DNA from: Duganella sp. Root1480D1
Lineage (GTDB): Bacteria; Pseudomonadota; Gammaproteobacteria; Burkholderiales; Burkholderiaceae_D
DNA length: 64,000 nt
Direction: 5' to 3'
Assembly: GCF_001427305.1 (NCBI RefSeq)
Contig: NZ_LMFZ01000003.1
Coordinates: 124,001-188,000 of the forward strand
Shown: positions 38,401 to 46,333 of the stretch, piece after piece
How the letters are laid out: every line of letters begins with the position of its first letter
Numbering within the stretch: the stretch's first letter is position 1
Translations under genes and position numbers: made by a program
The notes under the pieces: model-generated
Database searches by the model: none
What the model was told of the DNA's origin: nothing
The model's input: only the letters and a program-made list of their open reading frames with translations

Positions 38401-40156
38401 CAATGGCAAGGTGCTGACAGCAACCGGCCTTGCCTTGTCTGGAGGCGATGCGGGCAACTACCAACTGTCGTCGACGACGGCAGCAGGCTCGGGCTCCATT
38501 GCAGCGCGCGCGCTGACCGTCACCGTGACAGCCGCCGACAAGGTCTACGACGGCACGACCACGACCTCGGTCGTGCTGCTTGGCGACGATCGCGTCGCGG
38601 GCGACCAGCTGGCGCTGACCGGCGGCACAGGCAGCTTCCTGGACAAGAATGCGGGCCACAACAAGGCGGTCTCCTTGTCCGGCCTCGGCGTCGGCGGCGT
38701 GGATGCTGGCAACTACGATGTGTCGTTCGTTGCCAATGGCACAGCGAGCATCACCCAGCGCGCCCTGCAGGTAAGCGTCAGCGGCGTGGACAAGGGGTAT
38801 GACGGCCTGGTCGCCGCAGGCGTGACTTACAGCGACGACCGCCTTGCCGGGGACCAGTTGCAAGTCAGCGGCAACGCCAGCTTCGCCGACAAGAATGTCG
38901 GCAACGGCAAGGCGGTTTCCGTTTCGGGTATCGCCCTGGCCGGCGCAGATGCGGGCAATTACGCGGTCAGCAACGGCACCGCAAGCACCACGGCATCCAT
39001 TACGCCGAAGGTCCTGGCGGCTGTCGCGAATGGGGTTGTGGGCAAGGTATATGACGGCAGTACAACGGCGAACGTCGCGGCAGGCCAGGTCGGCTTGACC
39101 GGCTTCGTGGCGGGCGAAGGTGCTTCCGTAGGCGCGCTGCAAGGGCAATATAACAGCGCCAATGTCGTGGGCGCCGGCAGTGTCAAGGCCGGCCTGGATG
39201 TCGCCGCGGTGAACGCCGATGCCGGTACCGCGCTGTCGAATTATGTGCTTCCTGCGGATGTTGCGCTGGCCGGCAGCATCAGCGCGCGCCAGCTGACAAT
39301 CAACGGCGTCAGCGTTGCGAACAAGACCTACGACGGCAGCACCAATGCCACCCTGTCGAATGGCGGCAGCTTGTCTGGCCTGGTCCATGGCGAAAACCTG
39401 GTGCTACAAGGCCCTGCCAGCGTGCAGTTCGATAACCGCAACGCTGGTGCCGGCAAGCAAGTCATTGTCAGCGGCTACAGCCTGGCGGACGGCAGCGGCC
39501 TGGCGTCGAATTATGCACTGGCCAGCAACAGCGTCACCGCCAGCGGCTCCATCACCCAGGCGAAGCTGCTGGTGAAGGCTGACGACCTGGCGCGCGCATA
39601 CGGCGCCAGCAACCCGGCCCTGACCTGGACTGCCAGCGGTTTCGTTGGCGGCGATACCTCAGCGCTGTTAGGCGATGTGCAGGCATCCACCACTGCAGCC
39701 AGGGACTCGGTGCCCGGTACTTATGCCATCGTCGTTCAAGGCAACAGCCTTGCCAACTACACAGTCGATTACATCAACGGCGTAATGACCGTGGCGCGCG
39801 CCCCGCAGCAGTTTGAAAACGTCATAGGCAACGCCGTGAATCCGGTATTGCCAGGGCAGCAGGATGCGATGGGACGGGGTATGAACGTGTGGATGCAACT
39901 GGCAGGTGACGGCGCTCCGCTGGTCGGCGTACCTGCGGAAGTTGCGGCAGTCAATGGCGTTGCCGGCCCGGCCACCTTGAACGGGTGGGGCTGGCTGTCA
40001 GACCTGCTGCAGCGCGCGAAAGTGCGGTCCACCAACAATGCGGCTGCAGCCATGCCTCAACAAAGCATGGGTGAGACGCGTGAGTACAGCATTGGCGGCG
40101 GCAGCCGCGTAAAAGTACGCGACGGCGGTGTGAACGGCGCCGGCGCACCTAACTGA
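32402..40156 (+). CDS. TpsA-type filamentous haemagglutinin-like exoprotein with FG-GAP and YDG repeats
   Basis: This 2584-residue secreted protein starts with an extended signal region (NRFYRLVWSTVHRCWVAVAE, then GKGG). A TPS domain follows (about 60-300) with NWQGFDIGANAQVRFNQP and NPQGVLFG. A glycine-rich helix region is followed by six FG-GAP repeats at about residues 600-930, inserted after LLLDPKNIVIG. Fourteen YDG repeats then cover about 1205-2385, followed by an MBG-type domain with LARAYGASNPALTW near 2395. It should be exported through the TpsB pore encoded next and act as a surface adhesin or matrix protein. The integrin-like FG-GAP insert is unusual. Confidence 0.93.
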   Translation: MHKHASANRFYRLVWSTVHRCWVAVAEGTRSHGKGGVRRRAAAVLAGSLAMAGAAAAGAPPVNALPTGMQLVAGQAGVNVQGGSMTVSQATQQAIMNWQGFDIGANAQVRFNQPDASAVALNRVVGGEASAIFGKLSSNGKVFLVNPQGVLFGTSAQVDVGGLVASSLGITDQSFLSGSYRFSGSGAGAVRNEGRINAAGGVVALLAPTVSNQGSISAQGGSVALAAGSAVGMDLRGDGLIMLRVEQGALDALAENKGLLQADSGQVLLTAKAADALARSTVNNAGVVQARGLVADGGTIRLVGDGLVQAGQLDASSSKGRGGSVRIAGGFVALDGAVRADGVRGGSVDVGAAGDLSAAAALSAAGTAGKGGSIKLVSGAGLAENTSASTNVSGATDGGAVSLQAGGSLLSSGRHDAHGAAGMGGRVDISGADVRLMAANVDASGATQGGLVRVGGAFQGGAQRADAPDADRFAARWGVMANIANADATFINDSTTLDVSARGAAGQGGTAVVWSQQQTTMLGAVKATGAARGGAVEISSHEDLRHVGLERLDIGAGGRLLLDPKNIVIGSFANQWTYDAVIGKGFSGGKNRDVASLKEGDWFGYGVALTSDGKGLAVGAPLDDGVAGAADANYGAVRLFTFSDGQFNGGALVGTIGHGYTGGNNFNMSAQLTGGDAFGSSVALSRTGDVLAVGALGSDYAGKVYTFGFGTGFTAPALTQTIASSAGGSNGFGVAVALNGDGDKLAVGALFDSSVELFTKSNGSFSSLATLNGTADTQFGSAVALNDAGTQLAVGAPAENNSKGMVYLYSTPFTSLAGQGSIGQGGSKLNINLNDGELFGSSLAMNDAGTRLAIGSPTNGGLDSAGTGPGAVRIIDYTGTFSAPAVTAVIGRDYTQGANASLDINDYGNFGFAVAMNGAGDSLAVAQPFADSADGSTFQTGAVSLFRLLPAPAAASLSFGQSYPQANVNASVDAQKLAAALAAGTSITLQANNDITWQAGNAINAAGTGDLSLQAGRSVELNSNIAMGGKLSVTANAGTGAGVVSAYRSAGNAAITVANGTAINAGDVSLTIDTGAGQAESASGDIAIAGAVSAKTITIINKGPTAGSDVVINTGGSLAGSGGGGAATVVVASAGANGGTFTNNAGSNALRGGANGYYHVYADAPANALEGMSGYNKHYNQSYTGASPAYTAAGGNWFMYKLAPTLTVTAQNASKVYDGTGSLPAFSYNVTGYIDGDAGGISGSAAATEFTRNVGTYSLNKGSLLSDLGYNISFATGKTLTVTPKALTVTATGIDKVYDGLASASVTLGDDRVSGDQLTASATSSTFANKNAGNGKAVTVSGIALSGTDAANYSLVSSMAATTANISQRTLNVSATASNKVYDGSLSASATLGDDRVAGDTLTVSQAGATFAVKDVGVARTVQVTGLSLSGTDAANYALGATTASTAADITQRLLTVGVNAADKVYDGALAATVGYTDNRVSGDVLTISSSAAFADKNVGSAKSVTATGLALSGADAGNYSLASTTAGTTASITARTLTVTASGNDKVYDRSQAATVSLSDDRVAGDVLSVSGSASFSDRNAGIAKDVSVTGIAITGADSGNYVLSSTQAATKADIGKRALTVTMTGGNKTYDGTTNATVGLASDVLGGDSLSLGSASASFTSKDAGNGKTVNVSGISIVGGTDADNYALASSTISGTADIAARTLVVTATGGNRVYDGSRNAVVTLGDDRVNGDALSVSGNASFADKNVGTAKDISVTAVSLSGADAGNYVLSANPVTTKADISARTLNATATGADKVYDRGTTASVTLGDDRVAGDVLSLAFGAANFTDKNAGIGKTINVSGISATGTDSGNYVLASTNATASGNITPRTLVVGAQASSKVYDGGLSASASYTDDRLAGDQLSVSGNASFADKNVGNGKTVTANGLALSGTDAANYALAANSVATTANITPRTLNVSVQGNKVYDGSTAVSANFSDDRVANDVLTVSGTSNFSNKNAGNGKVLTATGLALSGGDAGNYQLSSTTAAGSGSIAARALTVTVTAADKVYDGTTTTSVVLLGDDRVAGDQLALTGGTGSFLDKNAGHNKAVSLSGLGVGGVDAGNYDVSFVANGTASITQRALQVSVSGVDKGYDGLVAAGVTYSDDRLAGDQLQVSGNASFADKNVGNGKAVSVSGIALAGADAGNYAVSNGTASTTASITPKVLAAVANGVVGKVYDGSTTANVAAGQVGLTGFVAGEGASVGALQGQYNSANVVGAGSVKAGLDVAAVNADAGTALSNYVLPADVALAGSISARQLTINGVSVANKTYDGSTNATLSNGGSLSGLVHGENLVLQGPASVQFDNRNAGAGKQVIVSGYSLADGSGLASNYALASNSVTASGSITQAKLLVKADDLARAYGASNPALTWTASGFVGGDTSALLGDVQASTTAARDSVPGTYAIVVQGNSLANYTVDYINGVMTVARAPQQFENVIGNAVNPVLPGQQDAMGRGMNVWMQLAGDGAPLVGVPAEVAAVNGVAGPATLNGWGWLSDLLQRAKVRSTNNAAAAMPQQSMGETREYSIGGGSRVKVRDGGVNGAGAPN
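34200..35190 (+). repeat. six FG-GAP repeats inside TpsA
   Basis: Six segments of the form FGxxVALxxxGxxLAVGAP recur at about 55-70 residue spacing, for example FGYGVALTSDGKGLAVGAP and FGSAVALNDAGTQLAVGAP. FG-GAP repeats form integrin-type beta-propellers. Coordinates are approximate. Confidence 0.8.
36014..39560 (+). repeat. 14 tandem YDG repeats inside TpsA
   Basis: Fourteen imperfect repeats of about 80 residues (roughly 240 bp) each carry a KVYDG-type motif. Most also have LGDDRVAGD, FADKNVGNGK and DAGNYxL. Two copies read YDR (near 37050 and 37800), and copies 13 and 14 are more divergent. The repeats are coding, and DNA identity between copies is partial. Confidence 0.88.
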
Positions 40157-40175
40157 CAAGAGCAGGGAATACGAA

Positions 40176-41882
40176 GTGCAGAAACATACCAAGAACAGCC
40201 TGGCGCTTGCCATCCTGGGCGCCCCAGCCCTCGCGTTCGCGCAGGCCTTGCCGGACGCCGGCCGCATCCTGGAGCAGAATCGCCCGCCGGCGCTGGTTCG
40301 CCAGCCGGCAGCAACCGGGAAAGTGGTGCCTGATGCGGCACCCGTGCCGGGCCTGGCACTGGAAGGCGCGCAGAAAGTGATGGTGCGCCGCTTTGCACTG
40401 CAGGGAGTGGGCGCGTTCGACCCAACTGCCTTGCAGGGCGTGCTGGCGCCATTTACCGGGCGCGAATTGACGTTCGCCGAGTTGCAGCAGGCCTGCAACG
40501 TGGTGACGGACTACTACCGTACTCGCGGCTATTTCGTGGCAAGCGCAGTGCTGCCGGCGCAGGAAATCGGCGATGGCGAAGTGACCATCCAAGTGCTGGA
40601 AGGCCGGATTTCCCAACTGCGGCTGGTGCCGGCCGGCGAGGTACGCCTGCGTCCGGAGGTGGCACGGCGCTACCTCGACGCATTGGTGCCGCAGGGCCAG
40701 CCGGTGCAGGAGGACCGCCTCGAACGTGCGCTGTTGTTGACGCAAGATTTGCCTGGCATGGGCGCCCGCGCCGAATTGAGCCAGGGGCAGGGCCTTGGCG
40801 AGTCGGAGCTGGCCGTGCAATTGAATGAAGGGCCGCTGGCCAGCGGGTCCGTGAGCCTGGACAATTCCAGCAACCGCTATACGGGCGCCACACGCCTTTC
40901 CGGCAGCCTCGCATTGAACGACCTGGGCGGGTATGGCGGCCAGTTGTCGCTGCTCGCTTCCAGCGCAGGTGACGGCTTCCGCTACGGCCGCGCAGGCTAT
41001 GTCGCACCGATGGGCTTCAAGGGCCTGAAAGCCGGCGCTGCCATCTCGCGCATGCGCTACAAGCTGGGCGAGGAATTCAAGTCCCTGGACGCGCACGGCA
41101 CGGCATCGGTGGCGCAATTGATCGTCACCTATCCACTGCTGCGCACCCGCAGCACCAACATCCAGCTGCGCACCGGCTACGACGATAAGCGTTACGAGAA
41201 TTTTGCCAACGGGATTCAGACCAGCGACAAGCATGTGAAAGTGCTGCCGATGGCCGTAAGCTTCAGCCGCCAGGAGCCGGACGCCATGACCCAGGCCAGC
41301 CTGGAGTTGAGCCTTGGGCATCTGGACCTCGGCGGCAACGCGGCGTCGGCGGCAGCCGATGCCGCAGGTGCCCGCAGCGACGGCCGTTTCTCCCACTTGG
41401 CTTATTCGCTGGGCCGCTTCCAGCGCCTGGCCGGCAATTTCGGCCTGCTGCTGAACGCCAGCGGCCAGTTCGCGTCGCGCAACCTGGAGTCGGGCGAGAA
41501 GATTTCGCTGGGCGGCTCGGGCCGCGTGCGTGCCTATCCGGCCGGCGAAGCCACCGGCGATGAGGGGCACGTGCTGACCACGGAACTGCATTATGAATTG
41601 CAGGAGCTGCATACCGACCTGTCGGCGTTCCTGGATGTCGGCCATGTACGCCTGAACAAGGGCTTGTATGCCGGCGCCCTGGCGCAGAACGGGCCGGGCA
41701 ACAGCTACACCGTCAAAGGTGCGGGCCTGGGCGCGAGCTGGCGTGGCGCAAACGGTACCGTGTTACAGGTGCAGGTGGCGCGCAAGATCGGCCACAACCC
41801 GGCGCCGGGCGCCAGGGGGGAAGATGCGGATGGCAAGTCATCCAAGGCACGCGCCTGGTTCACCGCTACCGTGCCATTTTGA
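40176..41882 (+). CDS. TpsB-type two-partner secretion transporter (ShlB/FhaC/HecB family)
   Basis: The 568-residue outer-membrane transporter has a signal peptide ending near AFAQ and POTRA-type domains (about 65-215, with FALQGVGAFD and LEGRISQLRLV). A 16-strand-type barrel follows, carrying the family motif RVRAYPAGEATGDEG near 450 and ending in a terminal Phe. It should secrete the TpsA protein encoded 19 bp upstream. The start is a GTG with CAGGG upstream. No further gene of this cluster follows; the next starts after 120 bp. Confidence 0.93.
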   Translation: MQKHTKNSLALAILGAPALAFAQALPDAGRILEQNRPPALVRQPAATGKVVPDAAPVPGLALEGAQKVMVRRFALQGVGAFDPTALQGVLAPFTGRELTFAELQQACNVVTDYYRTRGYFVASAVLPAQEIGDGEVTIQVLEGRISQLRLVPAGEVRLRPEVARRYLDALVPQGQPVQEDRLERALLLTQDLPGMGARAELSQGQGLGESELAVQLNEGPLASGSVSLDNSSNRYTGATRLSGSLALNDLGGYGGQLSLLASSAGDGFRYGRAGYVAPMGFKGLKAGAAISRMRYKLGEEFKSLDAHGTASVAQLIVTYPLLRTRSTNIQLRTGYDDKRYENFANGIQTSDKHVKVLPMAVSFSRQEPDAMTQASLELSLGHLDLGGNAASAAADAAGARSDGRFSHLAYSLGRFQRLAGNFGLLLNASGQFASRNLESGEKISLGGSGRVRAYPAGEATGDEGHVLTTELHYELQELHTDLSAFLDVGHVRLNKGLYAGALAQNGPGNSYTVKGAGLGASWRGANGTVLQVQVARKIGHNPAPGARGEDADGKSSKARAWFTATVPF

Positions 41883-42002
41883 AACAGTTCTGCTAGCCAT
41901 TTGATAGCTCGCCGTCCCTGCCATTAAGGGCTTTCCTGCCACTGTTGCCTATTTTTCGGGCCGAACGGATACTGGAATGCTCCATAACAGGCAGGGATGG
42001 CC

Positions 42003-44192
42003 ATGAGCAAATTTCATCATATTACGCACTACGGTGAACTCGTCATGCCGGGCACTACGGCGCGCGGCGAACTGCCGGACGACTTCACCATGAATTCCCC
42101 GGTCGGCATAGCGCGCGACCATTACGACCATGTCTGGGTGTGCGATACAGGCAACAGCCGCCTGCTGGTATTCACGGCCGACCTGAATACGCTGCTGCAC
42201 GTGATCGACACGCCGGGCGAGGGTTCGGAACAGGCGCGCCGCCTGATGATGCCTTTCCACCTTTGCCCTCACCCGGAGCAGGACCTGATGTACTGCAGCG
42301 ACATGGGCAACGGCCGCATCGTGGTGTTCGAATATGACGAGCACTCGGTCGATTTCCAGTTTGCCTTTGGCGACGCGGCCGATGGCATCAACGGCAAGGG
42401 CTTTGCGCCTCTGAGCGACCCGAACGGCATCACCATCGTCAAAGAGGCCAGCGGCGATCATTTTGTTTACGTGTGCGATGAATTCTTCCACACCGAAGGC
42501 GATGACCGCAGCCGCTGCGTGAAGTTCACGCCGGAAGGCAAGTTCGTGCTGCAGTTCCGTACCATCGACGATGCCAACAGCGTGCACGACCTGTTGTGGC
42601 CGCAGGGCCTGGCATCGGATTCGCACGGCAACCTGTACCTGGCCAACACGGGCCACTATGAAGTGCTGAAGATCGATACCGCCTGGCCGATCAAGAATGA
42701 GCGCGTGCAGTGTCCCGGCGAGACTTCGCTGTTGCATAGCTTCGGCAACCCGGCCGGCATCGGCAAGTTCAATGTCATGCGTTCGGTATGCGTGATCAAC
42801 GACCGCATCTTCGTGCCAGGCCAGGTGGAGGATTCGATCACGGTCTACGATACCGACGGCAAGCTGCTGACGGTGGTGGAGGGCATGCTGCCGTTGTGGA
42901 ACCACAAGCCGCAAGCCATGCATTCGATTTCCGACCTGGTGTACGGTTCGCTGGAAGACGCGGTGTTTGTCGGTCCTTACCAGATCTGCGCGGCGGCCGA
43001 GGCCAATGTCTACTACGTGACCGAGCCGTTCGCCTCGACGGTGCTGAAGATGCGCATCGCGCCCGACCGGGACGGCGGCGACCAGGACGCGATCCTGCTG
43101 GACGCCGTCGGCCACCGGCGCGACCACCAGGGGGCAAAGGCCGTTACCTCGCAATTCAACTGCATGACGGCGGTGATCGGCGTCGATCCCAAACGCGAGG
43201 GCAGTGGTACCTTGCCGCAGTCAAACTGGATCGATAGCTGGGCCAGCGCCACGGCCAATATCTACAAGTACTGGTACGACCAGTTGAAGCACCATGCGCG
43301 GCTCGATCCGCTGGCGGGGGCGGCCACCTCGTCCTACAACATCGATTCCGGCAACTGGTGCATGAAGACTTTCAACACCTCGGCCGATCCGATCGCCCAG
43401 TTGCAGGACATGATGCGCGGCTTCTTCATGCCGGGCGGGCTGGCGATGGCCGTGTATTACCCTTCGCAGCCGCTGCTCGGGCAAATCTGCCCCGGCACAC
43501 CGCTGGTGTTTGTCACCAACTTCAACGCCTGCACGGTGTCGATGTTCCAGTTCGGGCCCGGCGGGCACTTGCTGAACTACGGCTTGCCGTTCGGGCGCGA
43601 AGGCCTGGGCGGCAATGGCACGCTGAAGGCCCCGCAGGGGCTGGAAGTCAACAGCCATGGTGAAATCTATATCGCCGACTCGCTCAACAACCGCATCTCG
43701 ATGTGGCAGTTGCAGCCTTCGGGCCTGGTCTCCTTCGTCAGGAATTTCCAGTGGGTGGAGGACGGCGAACCGCTGGCCAGCTTCGCTCCCTGCGACGTGG
43801 CGATCGATGCCCAGGACCGCGTCTTTGTGTGCGACCAGTTCAACAACTGCATTCGCGTCTTCGACCGGCAGGGCAACAGCCTGTGGAGCTATGGCCGTGC
43901 GGGCTATTGCGACAATCTTGAGAAAGATGCCGACAAATTCTACCTGCCGGCCAGCCTGTGCGTGGACCAGGAGGGACACCTGATTGTCAACGATTTGGTA
44001 AACCGTGCACTGAAGATCTTCCGCATCGGCGAGGACACGCTAGAATACGTAACGGGAGAGCTTGTATTTAAAAAGTATCCCGAAGTAGGCGGCGTCTGGA
44101 TGCCGTTCTTCATCTACGCGCGCGACCGGCGCGTGTACGTGCCCGACACCACTTTTAACGTCGTCAACATTTACGCCTACCAGCTTGAATGA
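42003..44192 (+). CDS. cytoplasmic NHL-repeat beta-propeller protein
   Basis: The 729-residue protein has many NHL-type repeats, such as SPVGIARDHYDHVWVCDTGN, WPQGLASDSHGNLYLANTG and APQGLEVNSHGEIYIADSLN. These should form one or two beta-propellers. There is no signal peptide, unlike most bacterial NHL proteins. Two ATGs lie six bases apart; the second (42003) has better spacing from AGGG. A gene for an orphan periplasmic binding protein follows 12 bp later. Function is unknown, and a lyase or scaffold role cannot be inferred from sequence alone. Confidence 0.8.
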   Translation: MSKFHHITHYGELVMPGTTARGELPDDFTMNSPVGIARDHYDHVWVCDTGNSRLLVFTADLNTLLHVIDTPGEGSEQARRLMMPFHLCPHPEQDLMYCSDMGNGRIVVFEYDEHSVDFQFAFGDAADGINGKGFAPLSDPNGITIVKEASGDHFVYVCDEFFHTEGDDRSRCVKFTPEGKFVLQFRTIDDANSVHDLLWPQGLASDSHGNLYLANTGHYEVLKIDTAWPIKNERVQCPGETSLLHSFGNPAGIGKFNVMRSVCVINDRIFVPGQVEDSITVYDTDGKLLTVVEGMLPLWNHKPQAMHSISDLVYGSLEDAVFVGPYQICAAAEANVYYVTEPFASTVLKMRIAPDRDGGDQDAILLDAVGHRRDHQGAKAVTSQFNCMTAVIGVDPKREGSGTLPQSNWIDSWASATANIYKYWYDQLKHHARLDPLAGAATSSYNIDSGNWCMKTFNTSADPIAQLQDMMRGFFMPGGLAMAVYYPSQPLLGQICPGTPLVFVTNFNACTVSMFQFGPGGHLLNYGLPFGREGLGGNGTLKAPQGLEVNSHGEIYIADSLNNRISMWQLQPSGLVSFVRNFQWVEDGEPLASFAPCDVAIDAQDRVFVCDQFNNCIRVFDRQGNSLWSYGRAGYCDNLEKDADKFYLPASLCVDQEGHLIVNDLVNRALKIFRIGEDTLEYVTGELVFKKYPEVGGVWMPFFIYARDRRVYVPDTTFNVVNIYAYQLE

Positions 44193-44204
44193 CGGGGGTG
44201 CGCC

Positions 44205-44954
44205 ATGTGGAGAGGTTTGTTGGCCGGATTGCTGGTCATAGGCGCCGTGCAGGCGGCCGATAAAAAGACCTTCTCCATAGGCGTTGAGGATTACAAGAAC
44301 TGGCTGCCGTATTCCGAGGTGAGGAATGGCGTGTACGGTGGCCTGGGCCGGGACATCCTCGACGCCTTCGCCCGGCAGATGGGCTATACCTTCACCTACG
44401 AATACTACCCGCTGAAGCGGCGTGATCGCCTGTTCGTCGACGGGCAGGTCGACCTGTCCTTTCCGGACAACCCGAACTGGGTGGTGGAAATGAAAAAGGA
44501 GCTGAAAATCAGCTACGCTCCGGTACTGGAATTTACCGATGGCGTGCTGGTACGGCCCGAGAACATGGGCAAAGGCGTGGGCCGCCTGAAAACCCTTGGC
44601 ATCCCGCTTGGCTTCACGCCTTATCCTTACCAGCAGCTGATGTCGGCCGGCTCGCTGCGCATCGAGGAAACTGCCGACTACGATGCCCTGTACGAAAAGC
44701 TGATCATGCGGCGCGTCGACGGCGCCTATATGAACACGCGTATCGCCCGCCATTACTGGACCAAGATCCGCAAGCTGCCGCAGGTGCCGGTGTCCTACGA
44801 TCCGGACCTGCCGCATGCCTCCGGCCAGTGGTACCTGTCGTCGCACAAATATCCGAAGGTGGTGGAGGAATTCCGGCGCTTCATGCAGACCAATAAGGCG
44901 GAAGTGGAGGAGCTGAAGAAAAAGTACAACTTCGTCTCCTCCGACGACCAGTAA
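44205..44954 (+). CDS. periplasmic solute-binding protein, family 3 type
   Basis: The 249-residue protein has a short signal peptide ending near VQAAD and an SBP family 3 fold: FSIGVEDYKNWLPYS, GLGRDILDAFARQMG and a closing FMQTNKAEVEELKKKY. It has no adjacent permease or ATPase and is preceded by a cytoplasmic NHL-repeat gene. It may serve sensing or scavenging. It resembles in type, though not closely in sequence, the kinase-coupled protein at 28670. The opposite-strand gene ends at the next base. Confidence 0.83.
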   Translation: MWRGLLAGLLVIGAVQAADKKTFSIGVEDYKNWLPYSEVRNGVYGGLGRDILDAFARQMGYTFTYEYYPLKRRDRLFVDGQVDLSFPDNPNWVVEMKKELKISYAPVLEFTDGVLVRPENMGKGVGRLKTLGIPLGFTPYPYQQLMSAGSLRIEETADYDALYEKLIMRRVDGAYMNTRIARHYWTKIRKLPQVPVSYDPDLPHASGQWYLSSHKYPKVVEEFRRFMQTNKAEVEELKKKYNFVSSDDQ

Positions 44955-45254
44955 CTACGCGGATTTCAGGCCCAGTACCTCGATCGGCTCGATGCTGGGC
45001 GGGTTGGCGAACAGCTCGGGCGCCTGCGCCATCAGGGCTTGTGCGATCGGACCGTTCAGGTGGCCCTGGCGCGCCTCCTCGGTTTCGAAGGCGTCGAACA
45101 CGCCGAACACGCGCTCGGACAGGCGCAGGGCGAACCAGTACTTGGTGCCCGGTTCCTGCCTGGCCAGCGCCAGGCCGGTGTGGAGGAAGTCGGCAACGGC
45201 GGATTCCTTGCCCGGCTTGGCTTCGAAACGGGCGAACAGTGCGTACTTGATCAT
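44955..45254 (-). CDS. ABM-domain putative quinol monooxygenase
   Basis: The 99-residue protein is a dimeric alpha-beta barrel (ABM) type: YALFARFEAKPGKESAVADF, a central GTKYWFALRLSE strand and FDAFETEEARQGHL. Such small cofactor-independent monooxygenases act on quinols or polyketides; the substrate is unknown. It is divergent from a GlxA-type regulator 107 bp away, a likely regulator and target pair. Its stop abuts the binding protein gene. Confidence 0.85.
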   Translation of the reverse strand: MIKYALFARFEAKPGKESAVADFLHTGLALARQEPGTKYWFALRLSERVFGVFDAFETEEARQGHLNGPIAQALMAQAPELFANPPSIEPIEVLGLKSA

Positions 45255-45361
45255 GATTATCTCCTGGTTGGATTGATCGCGAAACTGCGATGGAGCTACT
45301 TTACCGGCGCCACGCCAGCGGTTAAATTGGCGAGATTGACATCTTTGGTATCGATCGCGCC

Positions 45362-46333
45362 ATGAATATCACCGTGCTCGCGCTGGACAGCGTGTTCGAC
45401 ACCGGGCTTTCGGCCGTGCTGGACGCCTTCACCACGGCCAATGAACTGGCGCCCATGCTGGAAGCGCCGCAGCCCGCGTTCAACGTGACGCTGGCCGCCA
45501 TTCGCCCCACGGTACGCAGCGCGCAGGGCATGCAATTGCCGGTAGTACCGTTGGCGTCGGCGCCTGCGCCGGATCTGCTGATCCTGCCCGCGATCGGCCA
45601 TAAGATGCCGGTGCCGTTGGAGGCCGCGCTGGCATCGGCTGAAGTAGCGGAGGCCGGCGCCGTGCTGCGCGACATGGCCGGGCAGGGCGTGCGCATCGCG
45701 GCCGCCTGCATCGGCACCTTCGTACTGGCGGAAAGCGGGTTGCTGGATGGGGAGGAGGCGACGACGACCTGGTGGCTGACGCCCATGTTCCGCCAGCGCT
45801 ATCCCCTGGTGCGGCTGGATGCGCAGCGCATGGTGGTGGCTTCGGGGCAGTTCATTACGGCCGGAGCGGCGCTCAGCCACCTCGACATGTCGCTGGCCCT
45901 GATCAGGCAGGCCAGCCCGGAACTGGCGGCAATGGTGGCGCGCTACCTGGTGGTGGATTCACGGCCGGCGCAGTCGGCCTATGTGATTTCAGATCACCTG
46001 GCCCATGCCGACCCGTTGGTGGCGGGCTTTGACCGCTGGGTGAGGCAACACCTGGCCGAAGGATTCCAGTTGGAGGCGGCGGCAGCGGCCTTGGCCACCA
46101 GCAAGCGCACGCTGGCGCGGCGCTTGCAGGAGGTGCTGGGCAAGACGCCCGTAAATTATGTGCAGGATTTGCGCATCGAACGCGCAGTCCACCTGCTCAA
46201 GACCAGCGACCAGAACGTCGACCGCATCGCCGAGCAGGTGGGGTATCGCGACGGCGTGACTTTGCGCACGCTATTGCGGCGCAAGCTTGGCAAGGGCTTG
46301 CGCGACATTCGGGTTACTGCACGTTCAGCGTAA
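45362..46333 (+). CDS. GlxA-type transcriptional regulator
   Basis: The 323-residue regulator has a DJ-1/PfpI-like domain (about 1-180) with AAACIGTFVLAESGLLDG, where the Cys sits in the nucleophile-elbow position. An AraC-type helix-turn-helix covers about 220-320 (SKRTLARRLQEVLGKTPVNYV). It probably controls the divergent monooxygenase gene. This is the second GlxA regulator in the window opposite a small enzyme gene. Its 3' end overlaps the PHP hydrolase gene by 20 bp on the opposite strand. Confidence 0.88.
   Translation: MNITVLALDSVFDTGLSAVLDAFTTANELAPMLEAPQPAFNVTLAAIRPTVRSAQGMQLPVVPLASAPAPDLLILPAIGHKMPVPLEAALASAEVAEAGAVLRDMAGQGVRIAAACIGTFVLAESGLLDGEEATTTWWLTPMFRQRYPLVRLDAQRMVVASGQFITAGAALSHLDMSLALIRQASPELAAMVARYLVVDSRPAQSAYVISDHLAHADPLVAGFDRWVRQHLAEGFQLEAAAAALATSKRTLARRLQEVLGKTPVNYVQDLRIERAVHLLKTSDQNVDRIAEQVGYRDGVTLRTLLRRKLGKGLRDIRVTARSA

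Noticed and set aside
37199..39388. 729-codon open frame opposite the TpsA repeats
   Set aside because: Its internal repetition only reflects the YDG repeats on the coding strand.
36014..39560. CRISPR-like or satellite tandem array
   Set aside because: The period is about 240 bp, there are no spacers, and the repeats are coding YDG domains.
41883..42002. Terminator after the TPS genes
   Set aside because: The gap has only weak GC-rich pairings and no clear stem followed by a T-run.
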